Origin: Turnera subulata
Lineage: Eukaryota; Streptophyta; Magnoliopsida; Malpighiales; Passifloraceae
DNA length: 64,000 nucleotides
Direction: 5' to 3'
NCBI GenBank assembly: GCA_028386065.3
Contig: JAKUCV010000874.1
Location: 97,572 to 161,571, forward strand
Part shown: piece by piece, positions 46,333-58,522 of the stretch
How the letters are laid out: each line of letters opens with the position of its first letter
Position numbering within the stretch: the first letter of the stretch is position 1
The notes under the pieces: model-generated
The model's database searches: none
What the model saw: only the letters and a program-made list of their open reading frames with translations
Told to the model about the DNA's origin: nothing
Translations under genes and position numbers: made by a program

Positions 46333-48665
46333 TAGGCGGGGAAGGAATATGGGGAGAGAGAGCCAAACTGGCCTCTCTCTTTAGTTTTTCCTGAATTTGG
46401 GTAGGTGTATCATGGGAAACATGATGATTAATTGGTTCAATTCCCTCCCAAGTCAGTTTAACTAGCGTTTTGATTGTGGTCGAACTAAACCCAAAATCGA
46501 GCTTCCAGAGACCAGCAAGTGCTAGTGCGCTGGGTGTGCCGTGCATCGTGTGGGAGATTGATGAAAATCCCACAACAAATGGTCAAAAAAATGATAAATT
46601 TTAAATGTTTTTTTTTTTCCTCTGCAGCCCGAAAATGGGAGATTCAAGTTAGTACTGCGTTTCTAACTGAAGTAGGTTGACATAAGTCATGACTAGTTAG
46701 TTATAAAGCTAAAAAGTGGTTTCCTGTTACTTTGCCCGTAGTTGCCTTGCCACCATGAAACGCGTCTATAATAGGTTTTTGTGATGCAATAATTTGCCTA
46801 TTAGTGTCATCCAATCCATTGCTTGGGTTTAATAATTATATCTTCTATAACATTTCTTTATTTCCCCTTTCCTGTAGAACTCTAGGATGTTCATGAAGTG
46901 TTGATCTGATCTTTTGTTAGACTATATTATGAAAAGAAAAACTAAATAGTACACCGAGAATAAGTGAAAATTTACAAAATGATCTATTGTTTGGAGTATT
47001 ACTACTGAGGGGAAGGGGACACTTAATCTCAAGGGTTTATCGCTATTCTAGACATGCTATAATCTATAATAAGGTATAATCAAGAACTTGGCTGGTGAAG
47101 CGTGTAAGAATAGTCCTTCCTTCCAACCAATGAAAAACTAGACTTAACATCCGTGTCGATATTAGGGGTATATATAGGTACATTAAGGTGAGTATATTAA
47201 GGTGAGTATGAGGGTCCTTAAGATGATAAAAAAAAACCATGCTGACGGGTTAGATTCGTATCTGGCTATTCATCAAATGGCGACCACTCTTGAAGCATTA
47301 GGGAGAACTATCGGGTGTGTTTGGTTCATTAGATGGGATTAGATTGGACGGGAATGGACAATTGTACTCTCTAATTTAGCGTTTGGTGTGATGTACATTG
47401 AATGAGATTGTTGTGCTGAATTATGTCTGATTAACTATAGACTAGACGAGACTAAATATTGTAATGTGAATGTTGCCTTTGATGCACTAGAAAATGGTCA
47501 AGTATACAATAATTTTAGGACTTAACCAAAGTATACAATTTTACAAATACAATTTTAGGACTTAGGACTTCAGTGGTCCTGATTGATGGGGAAAGAATGG
47601 GAAGGGAGGGAAAGGGTGGAGAAAGGAGGGAAATTTTAGTTTAATCATGTTTGGAAAATAATATTAATAGAGGGGTAAGAGAATTTTTAACCTCCTCTGT
47701 TCCCTTTATCTCTCCCCCAATAATCGGTAGGGGTGGAGGAGAAAAAAAATTTAGAAGTAAATATTAACTCTAAATTTCATAATTAACCTTTCATATTCTG
47801 AAAAATAATTTATAAATAAAAATATCTATACAATTTACAAATAATATCTACTATTTCCCTCCCTTGTTAATTTATCCAAATAAATTAAGTAAAAGTTCTC
47901 AGCACCCTCCCATTTCACTACAGGCTTATACGCCCAAAAAAAACAAAAAAAAAAAGAAGACATTTGTACTGAGCTTCCAGTTAAAAGACTGAATATTGTA
48001 CAAACACCCATGTTAATTTGCCCCGTGTCCTATTCCTGATAGTGCAAAAGTACTGTAAAAGTTCATTTACCAATGCACAAATGAATTTCTACTGTTGGGT
48101 TCTGGACATGCATTGGCAATTCCACTGTGGATTGAAAATTGAGCCTATTGAGATAGGAAGTGGATTTCTCAATCAATCCTTTTAAACAAAACATCACCAT
48201 TCATGAAGTTCAACACTCTTGACAACTGAATAGCGCCCCCCTCATGCAAAACCACATTCTCATAAACAGCCAACAGCCCTTTGCAGGTGCTACAGTTAAG
48301 TTCGTAAGTTCGTCTAAACAGAAAAAGAATCAGCCAATGATTTTATAAACCAACAACATCAGAAGATCGCCGTTCAACCCACAAGGACTTCAACCGTAGA
48401 AGACTCAATTGCGATTGCAAATGCATGGGAGAATCACAATTTTATTTCTTATCTTTTTCGAGGGATTAAAGCAAGCGATACACATGTGGCAACAATCCCA
48501 CTGAAGCAAAAGTTATCCAACCTAGTCTCCAAGGAAGGACTAAGAACCGAGTACCTGACATAAGTTCCAATATGCATCAAAGGAAACCAACAATTATCAA
48601 AGATCTAACACCACTACATATCAAGAATTATAACGGAGCTAGTCTCCACTCCTCAAGCATTAGCA
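46333..48665. other. Intergenic, no gene seen
   Basis: It holds a run starting GTGTGTTTGGTTCATTAGAT (about 47312-47560), a type of text often found at ends of short DNA transposons; I could not pair it with a second end. A GGGAAGGGAGGGAAAGGGTGG purine stretch lies near 47590, and a small direct repeat (ATTAAGGTGAGTAT twice) at about 47183-47211. The region 48555-48665 resembles the 3' flank of CPN10 copy 1. Confidence 0.5.
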
Positions 48666-49908
48666 TCAATCATGAAGAGTTCCCAGGATATCTTCATCTC
48701 GGTACAAATGGAACCTGAAACAGAGAATTCAAGCACAAGGAAACACAATAAGAGATCCGGATGCACTCATGGTTTATCTTTGCTGCCATACTAAGTCATA
48801 ATCTAGATGTGAATCAAAACAACTCTGCAAGTAGCAGAAAAGCAAATGCATTTGAAATGAGCTGGGGGTTATCAGGCACATGTCTCAGGAGAGAAGAGCT
48901 TGATTGTTTAATGGGCTGTGCTCACATTCATTATACACCTATGCTTACAGTAGAAGAGCAACGGTGAGTAAAAAGAGAAATCTTAAACCAGGCAAGCATT
49001 GACCAAAATATTCCAGCTTTCAATAATGCCTATTTCTAATTCCTTCCCAAATGATGGCAGCCTCACTAGCATTAGGAGCGTTTCAGATATGCATCAATAC
49101 ACAAGGGAATGACCTTCTAGAATAAATACCACAAGGAGATAACCTTTGCCTCTTGCGTATGTTCTGATTCGTGAAGATTTTCCCCCCTGCTAACTAAAGA
49201 TTATCTTCTAGGGGAAGATTGATAGATTGAGCAAAGGAACACTACCGGAAGAAACAAAAATAAAAATGATAAAACACATCACTTGAAGGGATTTGGTCCC
49301 ACAGAAAATGCCAACAAAATAATCAATCAATCCAAAACACGAAATTTTCATAAATCAGGGACGGTGCGCATTCCTTTCAGAAATGAAGTAAGCAAAAAAG
49401 CTGTGCCAGAACAAGCCAGCAAAGGAATCTGTGGCCTGAGATGGTAAAACCCAGAGAACCGATGAGGGACAATATTTTTAAAGAGACAATAAACCTCTGA
49501 GAGGGAGGAACAACTCACTCTTTGTCACCGAGCTTCACTTGGGTGCCGCCGTACTCGGGCAAGAGAACGGTATCTCCTTCCTTGAAGGAAACAGGGATGG
49601 TCTTGCCATCTCTATCCCGAGCGCCGGGGCCAACAGCGACCACTTTGCCGGAGTTGAGCTGCAATTAGAGTAGAGTTAGAGGAAGGAACAACAAGAGCCC
49701 CCTCTTTTTTAATCATTCTGTTTTGTTACCGTACAAAAAAAAGGTAAAAAAAAAGAGGAAAAAGGAACAAGTGAGGTGGTAGGGGGTGGAAGAGGAGACA
49801 GACCTGAGGGGCTTTCTCGGGGAGGAGGATGCCGGAGTTGGTCTTGGAGGGTGGAATGATCTTCTCCACCAGAATGCGATTCAATGATGGGATTAGGCGC
49901 TTCGCCAT
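48666..49908 (-). CDS. CPN10: 10-kDa chaperonin (CPN10/GroES type), copy 2
   Basis: Three exons, 49908-49804, 49658-49519 and 48714-48666, give 97 residues. Exon lengths (105, 140, 49) and intron phases are identical to copy 1; introns are 145 and 804 bp. The protein starts MAKRLIPSLNRILVEKI and keeps the SGILLP loop and the same C-terminus EDILGTLHD. By my count 15 of 97 residues differ from copy 1, mostly in the loop flank (IIPPS for IVAPA) and around residues 49-54. Copy 2 is closer to what I recall of other plant CPN10 proteins. Both copies look intact. Confidence 0.95.
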
Positions 49909-50054
49909 TTCCTTCCACCCAGAGATACACACAGAAAGAAAGAAAGAAAAAAAAAAAAGTACTAGAAGCTTCGGGTATGAAAGAGCTTGTGTGTTTGATG
50001 GATGAAATTGAAAGTAAAAAGCGGTTTTTATATTTGGGACTTACAGATACAGGG

Positions 50055-50079
50055 TAGGGTTTAAGGTGGGATTCTAGAA
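50055..50079 (-). promoter_or_regulatory. CPN10 copy 2 upstream elements: telo-box and heat-shock-like palindrome
   Basis: On the minus strand AAACCCTA (50062-50055) and TTCTAGAA (50079-50072) lie about 150-170 bases upstream of the ATG. Here they are 9 bp apart; in copy 1 they are about 60 bp apart. A TATAAAAA-like stretch lies nearer the gene (about 50024-50033). Confidence 0.6.
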
Positions 50080-50703
50080 AGACCCATGGAGAATATGGGC
50101 GCTGCTGTTTTGCTTCGTTGGAAGAAGAAAAGCTTAAAAAAAAGGTCAAAAAACAAAGGGACCTAGAGTTGTTATCAGCTACGCCAACTCACACCCAACT
50201 CCCGAGTTTATGCTACTCCTCCCAATCTCAGTCTCATGATGAGAAACACACAGTCAAGTATCTTGAAACCATCACCGAAACCGAAAACCATACATAATCC
50301 AAGTCCAATATAAACGGGCCCTAACATATTTCAAAATCCGTAATCAAAATCCAATCCTCTGATATCTCTCACTCAGGTCCAATATTAATTGTTGATTATA
50401 TTTTCCCATCTTTGCCTTAACTCCCGGCCGAATGGAAGATCCATCACTAATTATATTTGGACACGGTCTTAGAGTCCACACATAATCCAACTAAATATAA
50501 TAAAAACATTTTTTCATAAATCCAATCCATACTTAAGTTAAAACGGTTTTGGGCATTCTGAATTGGCAATATACTCCTTTTCTCCCCTGGAGAATAGAAG
50601 GTAACAAGTAAGAAGAGGGGATGATATCGTCTTCAATCAAAAGAAGAAAACATATTCTTAGACAGCATAAGATGAATGAGCACATAGGATAGAAAGCAGG
50701 AAA
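50080..50703. other. Intergenic, no gene seen
   Basis: Sequence between the CPN10 copy 2 promoter and the 3' end of the next gene. It includes the next gene's probable 3' UTR (about 50580-50703). Nothing else was recognised. Confidence 0.5.
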
Positions 50704-52540
50704 CTACTGTCCACAACCCTTGGATGAGTTTATAAAGCTGCGGGCAGCATCCAAGCTTAATTCTTCATACACCTGGGGATAAGAGGAAAAAGAGAAATAA
50801 CTTATGATAAACAGTAAAAGTTAGAACCTTATGAAGCATAATTTTCAGAATGGCATACATACAAGTTTCCTGTGTACTTGTTGAAAAGCCTGGCAAAATC
50901 TTTTGGCCTCTTCCGCTCCCATCTATACATCATGTAAGCAATCAAATATCAGAATACAGCAAATGCTGCCCACAAAAGTAGGGAAAATGTGCACAGAAAC
51001 AAAAGTTGATCCTTGTTTTACATAAAGCATGACTCGGCAACCAAATATATATGACTATGATGTCAAATGGACATAAGATCAACCGAATTCTCCTTACCAA
51101 CAGGAATTGACGATGCATTTGTCAACAAAAATTGCGGTAAGACGTAATGTCAAAAGTTCGAATTGGTCTGAGACCAAAGTAGTCACTATTAGATTGGCAA
51201 ATTCACTCTCTTGTACTCTGATCACGCCTTTAACATGGTTAAAATAGCAACTAACACAATTATGCACTGTCATAGAGGAGAAGCAAATATATCTATCTAC
51301 ACGAAAAAAGGGACTTCCATCCAAAGGCAACAAAAAGAAATGGGAAACAAGCATACCTTCCTCTCAGCGGCCGACTTCAGCTTCTCCCAGAATGTAACTA
51401 TTCAAGAAATTATACAAAAACAGTGAATGGCCGAAGACGATGTGTACACTCAGCAAGTAAAAGAAAAATAAGGAACACGAGTAACTCGGGAACAATACAA
51501 GAGATACGAAGAAATGCTCAGTAACCCGGCAACAATGCAAGAGATACGAAGAAATGCTCAGTAACCCGGCAACAATGCAAGAGATACGAAGAAACGCTCA
51601 CTAAATGCTCTAACTAATAAATTTGGCACACCTCACAACCATTCACATCAAAATTCATTTTGATTATCACATATCTGTCAGCAACGACAGAGATGTAGGA
51701 AGAAGAGTATCTCCGCCTATATAGCTCTATCCTCAACGCAATTGAGCAACAATTCATGCACCTTATAAACCCAATAACAGGAAAAAAAAGAAAAAAAAAA
51801 CACCACAAACTTAGAGTCGGATTCGGACCACACTCCAATTTGTACATAATGAAGAACAGCAACACTCTCCTTCAAAATACACAAAAATGGAATACCTTTC
51901 CAAATAGCTTTTGAATAACAACTAATAATTGGCATAAAGGAAGGTCAGTGATTTAGCAGAAACAATACCGTTTCCATCAATAGCTTTATTCTCCTCTGGC
52001 TTTGGATCTCCCTCCTCACAAGCATCTTTCCATTTCTTCGCCGCCTGCTGCATAAACATCAGAATACATCAAAACCCATAAGCCGCTACCCGAAAGCACA
52101 AAAACAAGATGAAGGTAGTGTGGTGCCCATCAATTTAAAAACACACACAGAGAGAGATTAGTACCGTCTTCTCGGGGACTGAACGAGAAGTGGATTGTTT
52201 TGATGGGTCCAGTTCAATCTACAACAATCCAGAAAAAAAAAAAAAAAAGAAAAAAGAGTTAATTGTTGTTACTGCAAAATTACTTGAACCGAGAAAAGAG
52301 TTATCAAGCTTTTAAAGCCCTTTAGCTTCGTAAAAGGGTTTTTTTTTTTGTTTTGGAGCAAGCTAGAGAATTTATATGCCGCAGAAATGGAAGGAAACCC
52401 AAAGACTAATAATAGGAAAACAAACTGTGACTGCGGAAAAAGAGGTAAGAAGGGAGTGATAAAAGAATAAGTACATGGTAATCGCGAGGCCGGACAACGG
52501 GGAAGAGATCGAGGAGGCGCCGGAATTCTTGGTCGTCCAT
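50704..52540 (-). CDS. Unidentified small plant protein, six exons
   Basis: Exons 52540-52475, 52218-52165, 52047-51969, 51397-51357, 50922-50863 and 50772-50704 join in frame to 122 residues, all with GT..AG introns. The start is the only ATG that opens the frame (MDDQEFRRLLDLFPVVRPRDYH). The middle is charged (KKWKDACEEGDPKPEENK). The C-terminal half looks helical: FWEKLKSAAERK, then MGAEEAKRFCQAFQQVHRKL and EELSLDAARSFIN. There is no signal peptide or membrane segment. The clean splicing and conserved-looking C-terminal helices argue for a real gene. I do not recognise the family and offer no function. Intron 3 carries a 40-bp tandem repeat. Confidence 0.8.
51484..51603. repeat. 40-bp tandem repeat, three copies, in intron 3
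   Basis: The unit begins ACCCGGCAACAATGCAAGAG and ends ATGCTCAGTA. Units start at 51484, 51524 and 51564. The second and third are nearly identical; the first differs at a few sites. Confidence 0.9.
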
Positions 52541-52887
52541 GCCTCTTTCTTTTCTTTTCTTTTCTTTTTTCCGTCAAATTGACTAGCTGTAGGCTGTAGC
52601 TCTCTGTCAGGGAGACTACTCCGATTTCGCTGTTTAAAGTGTGGAAGAGTCACGAGACAGACAGTAGCAGTAGTGTTTTTATTTGGTTAGTTTTGTTGTC
52701 CTTTTGGGCTTTGGCTGCGCTATATTTGTTCTGTTGACAATTTGTCCTCCCAGGAAGAAATTGGTTCCTGGGATTTTAACGGCAATTTTTTTCTTACTAA
52801 CATAAAATTGAGTAATTCGTATATAGAAAAGGGAGAAAGTTCTTCCACTTATTCTAAGAAGATAAGAAATACCAATAACAATAATTC
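52541..52887. other. Upstream region of the six-exon gene, to the solo LTR
   Basis: About 350 bp that includes the probable 5' UTR with a CTTTTCTTTTCTTTTC tract (52548-52568). The rest is AT-rich. No other feature was seen. Confidence 0.5.
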
Positions 52888-52892
52888 GTTAT

Positions 52893-55800
52893 TGAGACGC
52901 CCCGACCCGAATTTACCGTACACAGTAAACACGTGCCGGAACTGTGACCACCCGACCCAACAAAGCCCAAGCATACAGTGTGAACTACAATAACTCGGCC
53001 CAACGGCCCAAAATAGTGAACAACATAAACAACATAACCAGTCTAATGGCCCAACAATAGTGAAGGCATGCACAGCGGAAGACTTAAAGACTCACTAACA
53101 CTGTATGCGTAACAGATGCAACCTATGGATCCAAGCCCGTCCAAGGGATAACGCCGCAGCCTGTCTGGAATGCACCAAGCCTGTACAATAACATCTCATC
53201 CTACGGGATGAAACCCCGCAGGCGAGGGGTGAGTCCGAAGCGCTCACCGACGAAAGATAAACAGTGATATATTCAACCATAACACTTTTGAGGTAAACAC
53301 AACAATCAAATCAGATGAATCTATCACAAACAACATAACAGTGGATTACAACTCAAACAACACAACAGAGGAAATCATCGCAAACAACACGACAGAGGAC
53401 TCTCACCCAATCACATCAAGCTCAACCAATCACATCACAAGTAAATTACCATAACAACTATATCAAGACCAATGAATGCTTAATTATTTTTATTACCAAT
53501 TTTATCTTTCGGGCCCCGTCACTGGACAAGCTAGGGTCGTACCTGGTTATTAACTAATTCTGGATGCCAGGCCCCACCACAATCTGGGATCAACATCCCC
53601 ATATCTCAAATCCGGGATCAACATCCCATTATCTCAAATCCGGGATCAACATCCCAATATCTCAAATCCGGGATCAACATCCCAATATCACAAATCCGGG
53701 GTCAACACCCCAACCAACAAACCCTCTGGCAAGACACCACAGAACCAGTCTCTAACCATCTAGTCGTACCACTACTTTCCAAGTGACAATTACATCATCT
53801 CAATTAAATTCCAATTTTCATTCCAATTTCCGTTATCCTTTTCCCAATTACCCACAATCAATAATCCAACATCATCCTCAACACATCATCCAAGAACCAA
53901 TATCACAATCCAGTAATTACTCAACTTTTAATCATCACAGGATATTTCTCAGCACAACCACTCAACAATTTCATATCACCAAACTTTCACATCAAACAAT
54001 TCAACAATATCAAACCGTTCAACAATATTTCCAACACGACATACACAGGACTAACACGTTTCTACAACAGCATCAACAATACCATAGCAATCATGTAACA
54101 GTCAACAATCATTCCAGCAGATCAAACAAACAACAAAAACACACAAACCACAAAACTACAATGCAATGCATGAGATTAATTTATTATTCGGCTTATCCAC
54201 AATTAACATCGTTATCGTCGTTCCCGAACCGTTTCCATTAAATGTTACTTTTACGGTTGTAAAATAATTATATCCCATAAAATACTTGTAACCGATATCA
54301 TAATATAAAGTAGATAGCATTTCATAAAACAATTATTCCCAATAAAAATAAAAATAAAAAAATAATAAATGTGTGGACTACGGTCGTATTAACTAAAGTA
54401 GTGAAAACGCCAAACATGTCATAATAAGCATACAAGTAATATATCTAATAACAAAATTGATAAATTGGAATAGTGCCATTGACAATTAATTAACATAGCC
54501 AGTATATGGTATAAAATAATTATAACATACTGCAAAATAAAAAGTAACTTTTATGAGTGAATATACTCTTATGTAACCGGCAATTATAATTAAGGTAAAA
54601 GTAGTATTAATAATATAGCTCTTAAAATAATGTAATAGATATTTAGTAATATAATAAAATAAACTCGCATCTAGTAATGTTTAGTATAGCTTTCAATAAT
54701 AAAATTCAATAGATGGAAATAATATGCATACCGAGAATATAGCTTGTATTTAATATCTTATCATTTATTAATATAAGCATATATACATAAATTCTACATG
54801 TGTGTTTCTATATTACTATTTTCATTAGACTAGTAAAATAATACCAATATATTCATATAGTAGTATATTCACAAATAGTAGTATAATCAATGTCTAGATT
54901 GCTTATAAGATAAGTATTAATATTATGACCCTTCCCTAATTTTTAGCGCAAGGGAAATAGTAAATCGTGATATAGATTAACTTTTGATTAATTATATTAA
55001 GGACATACTCCAAAGGAACGTGGATCGAATTATTAAACATTAAACCAAAATTTAATTAGAGCTGTTTATTAATCTGTCCGGTTGTTTGGTTCCGTTAAAC
55101 AAGTTCGTTAATATCATCCCGAGAACATGGGCTTTACACAATCGGCCCCTTTCCGAGCCTAACTTGTAATCCGTCCAAACCCGAGGCCAACGATGCATAC
55201 GGTCCAAGGAATTACCCAAAGGTCAGTTTCCGGGCTCCCCGGGAAATTCCCGAGGCTTCGCCGGAAAATTCCTGAGATGCCGGAATCCTCGCCGGAATCA
55301 CTGTTCACAGCAAAAAAGGATGTACACGATTACTGTTCACGCAGTCCGAATATTCCACTTCTCAACAACTGTTCGTCGTCAGCAACGCAGCCACATCCGA
55401 CAACAATCACCACCAACCCGACCATCAACATCACGCCTCACGCATCCACCGGCGACATCACAGCAAGCCCCTAAATCCACACCCGATTCATCCAACACAA
55501 ACCAAACACACAACAAAACCGGTCAATCCAAGACCATAGAGTTCGGGTTAAAGGAAAGAGGAAGGGCTATGGAGGAAAGAGGAGTGCATCGTTATTGAAC
55601 TTACCCACACGACACGTGACGGCGAGCCGAGAAGAAGTCCGGCGGCGATGTTGGTACCATCTGCAGAGGAGCAGGGATTTCGGCCTCCTGTCCGGGGTGG
55701 CTCGAGCTCAGAGAAGAGAGGAGATCAGCTTGTGGAAGGCGGCGCGTGCACGAGCAGGGGACGAGATCGGCGGCGGCGGTAACGCGTTGCATAGGCGAGG

Positions 55801-56673
55801 GAGGGCCGGCGACTGTTTGCAAAGAAGAGGAGATCGGCGGTAGTGGTGTCGCGACTCCGTCTGCTGGTGAAGACGATCCAAGGCGGCGGTCCGGCGGTTT
55901 GAGGTGGCGGTGGCAGTGAAGACGGAAGGAAAAAGAGGAGGGGAGGAAGGAGATTAGAGGGTGATGGCGAGAGAGAGGGGAAGGAGGGGTGGAAGAAAGA
56001 GAGGGCGATGGAGGTGGTCTCAGGTCCGGTGGCTCAAGGGAGGAGATGGGGAAGAAGGGAGAGGGAAAAACGAGGGCGGCGGCGTTGGTGGTGGACGGCG
56101 GCGAATTGTCGAGGAGAGGAGGAAAGGGGACAGAGGAAGGGAAGAAGGAATAGATGAAGGAGTAAGATGTGGCGATGGTTTCGGTGTGCGCAGGGGTAAG
56201 TGAGGAGAAGATAAGAGAGAGAGGGAAGAAAAGACAAAAGAAAAGGAAAATGGCAGACATGGAGTGGCCGGCAGCGGAATCACGAGAAAGAAAGAAGAAA
56301 GAAAAAAAAAGAAGGCGGGCCGGCGGCTGAAAGTGAAAGAAGAAGAAAAGAAAGAAAAAAAAAAAGAAAAGAGAAAGGAAGAAATGGAAGAGGACAGGCA
56401 TAACCGTAATTTTTCCGTCCCGAGTCTAAAAATACGACTTGGGCTCGAAAAAAAATCCGATTAATTCTCCCGAGCGTCGACCAAGTCTTGGAACTGGAAA
56501 CCGAGGCTCGGTTAGTCAGGAAGATACTCCCGAGCGCGGGAAAACTCTCGGTTTCGAAAAACGACTACCGATTTACCTCGAATTAGTTACCCGAGATTAA
56601 TTCATTCGGTAATTCACTGTATAACGACTTTAACGGTCCCGGTAAAAATCCAAATTTTACTCGGGCTGTTACA
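52893..56673 (-). mobile_element. Solo LTR of a Tekay-like Ty3/gypsy element, 3.78 kb
   Basis: The ends match the chromovirus LTR: the plus-strand left end reads TGAGACGCCCCGACCCGAATT and the right end TTTTACTCGGGCTGTTACA. The pentamer GTTAT flanks it directly on both sides (52888-52892 and 56674-56678), so it is a complete LTR left by recombination between two LTRs. Inside are the three-hairpin block (53196-53255), a 28-bp tandem repeat (53571-53715), a long AT-rich stretch (54240-55080) and a GC-rich island (55600-56200). Open frames in the GC-rich island (up to 266 codons) are low-complexity and not called. Confidence 0.92.
53571..53715. repeat. 28-bp tandem repeat with a small palindrome in each unit
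   Basis: Five units of AATCCGGGATCAACATCCCA-type sequence. Each contains GGGAT-CAAC-ATCCC. In the last unit both arms have changed together to GGGGT and ACCCC, keeping the pairing. Confidence 0.85.
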
Positions 56674-56678
56674 GTTAT

Positions 56679-58522
56679 CCAGATTTATTTATCTCTCTAA
56701 TATTTGGGTTTTATCATTAAATCAAGATTATTAGGAATTAAAAAATTTAATCATTTTCTAAAATTGAAAATTTATATCCTTACTTCTTTTACTTAATTTC
56801 TATTTTATTTTCATGTGTTTTCATCATGGCTTGGGTGAGCATCAAGAAAATTATAATCCCTTTATAAAGTAATACAGTATTTCTTTAATTGAAAGCAATG
56901 TAGTATTTGAAAAAGTTATCAGCTTCTTCCATCACACTTGATATAACAATGAATAGTGATAATTTCAAAATAATTTCATTAATATTAGAGATAAAAAAAT
57001 ATGATTTTGATACCTAGAGAAAAAAGCAAAAGCAAAAGCCCAACACGAAGGCTCAGGCTAGTATATATTGATGCAAATGGCAAAGAGCTTAAAGAAATAG
57101 GCCGAAAGAAAGAGAATATTACATATAGAAAGGAAAAAGGTTCCATTATAAAATGTAATTATTAAAAAAAATTAAAAAACAATATAAAGCATGAAGTTAG
57201 CTAAAGAAATTGTTTTTAAAGAGCCTCCAAGGCAGAAGAATGATGTATAAAAGTAAATAAAACCTATATCTACAAAAAAAGAAATGATAAAAAGTATAAG
57301 ATTAGAGTCATATTTCATAAAAAAAAACGAGAAAAATTAGAAAAGAAAGAAAAGAGTAGAGAGTGGAAAAAATTCAGAAAATTTAATAAAAATTATTTTT
57401 TAAAAAATAAAACAAATATTCTTTATGAAACATAAAAATATTTTAAAATGTGTTAATAAAATGTACAATATCATACTATGACATTTTAAAATATATATAA
57501 GATTAATATTAGGAAAAAAAAGAAGAAAGAAATTGAAAAACAAGTAAACTTGATAAGAAAAAATAAATTGAAAAATGAAGTATGTATAATTTTTAAAATT
57601 ATTACTTAGAAGATACATTTTCCAAACATTAATTACAAAAATGCATCATATATTCGCGTATATTACTAAAAAAATATAAAAAGAAATATAAATGAATAGT
57701 TCAAATGAAAGAAAGGGTCAAATGCAAGGCCCACAGAATGCAATGGAGTGTACTAGTTTTAGCGGAAATCTAACTCCTAAAACCGATTCTGGATGAAAGT
57801 GGTAACATACAACATACTTAGTAGCTGCGTCTGCATCGCCAAAGATTTTATTTGCCATTGCCAAAGTTTTTTGTTAGGAAAATCGTGAAATGGCATCCTC
57901 GAACATACTAATAGTTATATTCTTGAAAGAAATATAAGAATTACATCAATAAAAGATCCTATACAGTAATGAGCCAACAAACTCTTATTTTTTCCTGAGG
58001 ATAGACCTTAGAATATCAACCGCACTAGACTATGTAAAAAACCAGCTGTGACATAGATAGTTGTTTTAGACTAAAGCAAACACCTAACAAGTTAATCCTT
58101 TACTAAGATCATGAGACATTTGAAAGAAGCGTTTTGAGATGAAGTACAAGACTATTTGAGGCCAAATAGATTAACGATGATGTGTCTGAATGAAAAGCAA
58201 TTATAACAAGAAAAAATGAACCGACAATGAAGTACTTGATCTATTGCCTGAATGGGCTGGAGCAAACGAATGAAAACTACAGCATCACTCAGATGCCTGC
58301 ACGCCACCTTGATCAACACAAAAAGTGGAACTCCCAGAGACCATCCAACTGCAGTTTCTTGCTCTCGCATGTTCGTACATACATTTAGAGATTGTTTACT
58401 ATATGCTGCACCACGAGTGTCAGTACAAGAATTAGTGCCTTGTCAGTATCGTATGAGCCGCAAATTTGTGATCCTATAGGTGATGTCGGTTCTCCCCTCA
58501 AAATTACTCCCTATAGGTGTAT
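56679..58522. other. AT-rich intergenic sequence, no gene seen
   Basis: Very AT-rich with long A and T runs (notably 57140-57700). No open frame with recognisable content. The last part (about 58130-58522) may hold the 3' UTR of the next gene. Confidence 0.5.

Noticed and set aside
47310..47560. Possible MITE beginning GTGTGTTTGGTTCATTAG
   Set aside because: I could not find a matching inverted end or a target duplication, so no element is called.
49709..50149. 146-codon minus-strand open frame overlapping CPN10 copy 2
   Set aside because: It crosses the real exon 1 in a shifted frame; the CPN10 frame is supported by splice sites and homology.
55601..56401. Long minus-strand open frame of 266 codons in the solo LTR
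   Set aside because: It lies in a GC-rich, purine/pyrimidine-biased island inside an LTR. Overlapping open frames exist on both strands and the protein is low-complexity Ser/Pro/Phe/Leu. Composition explains it.
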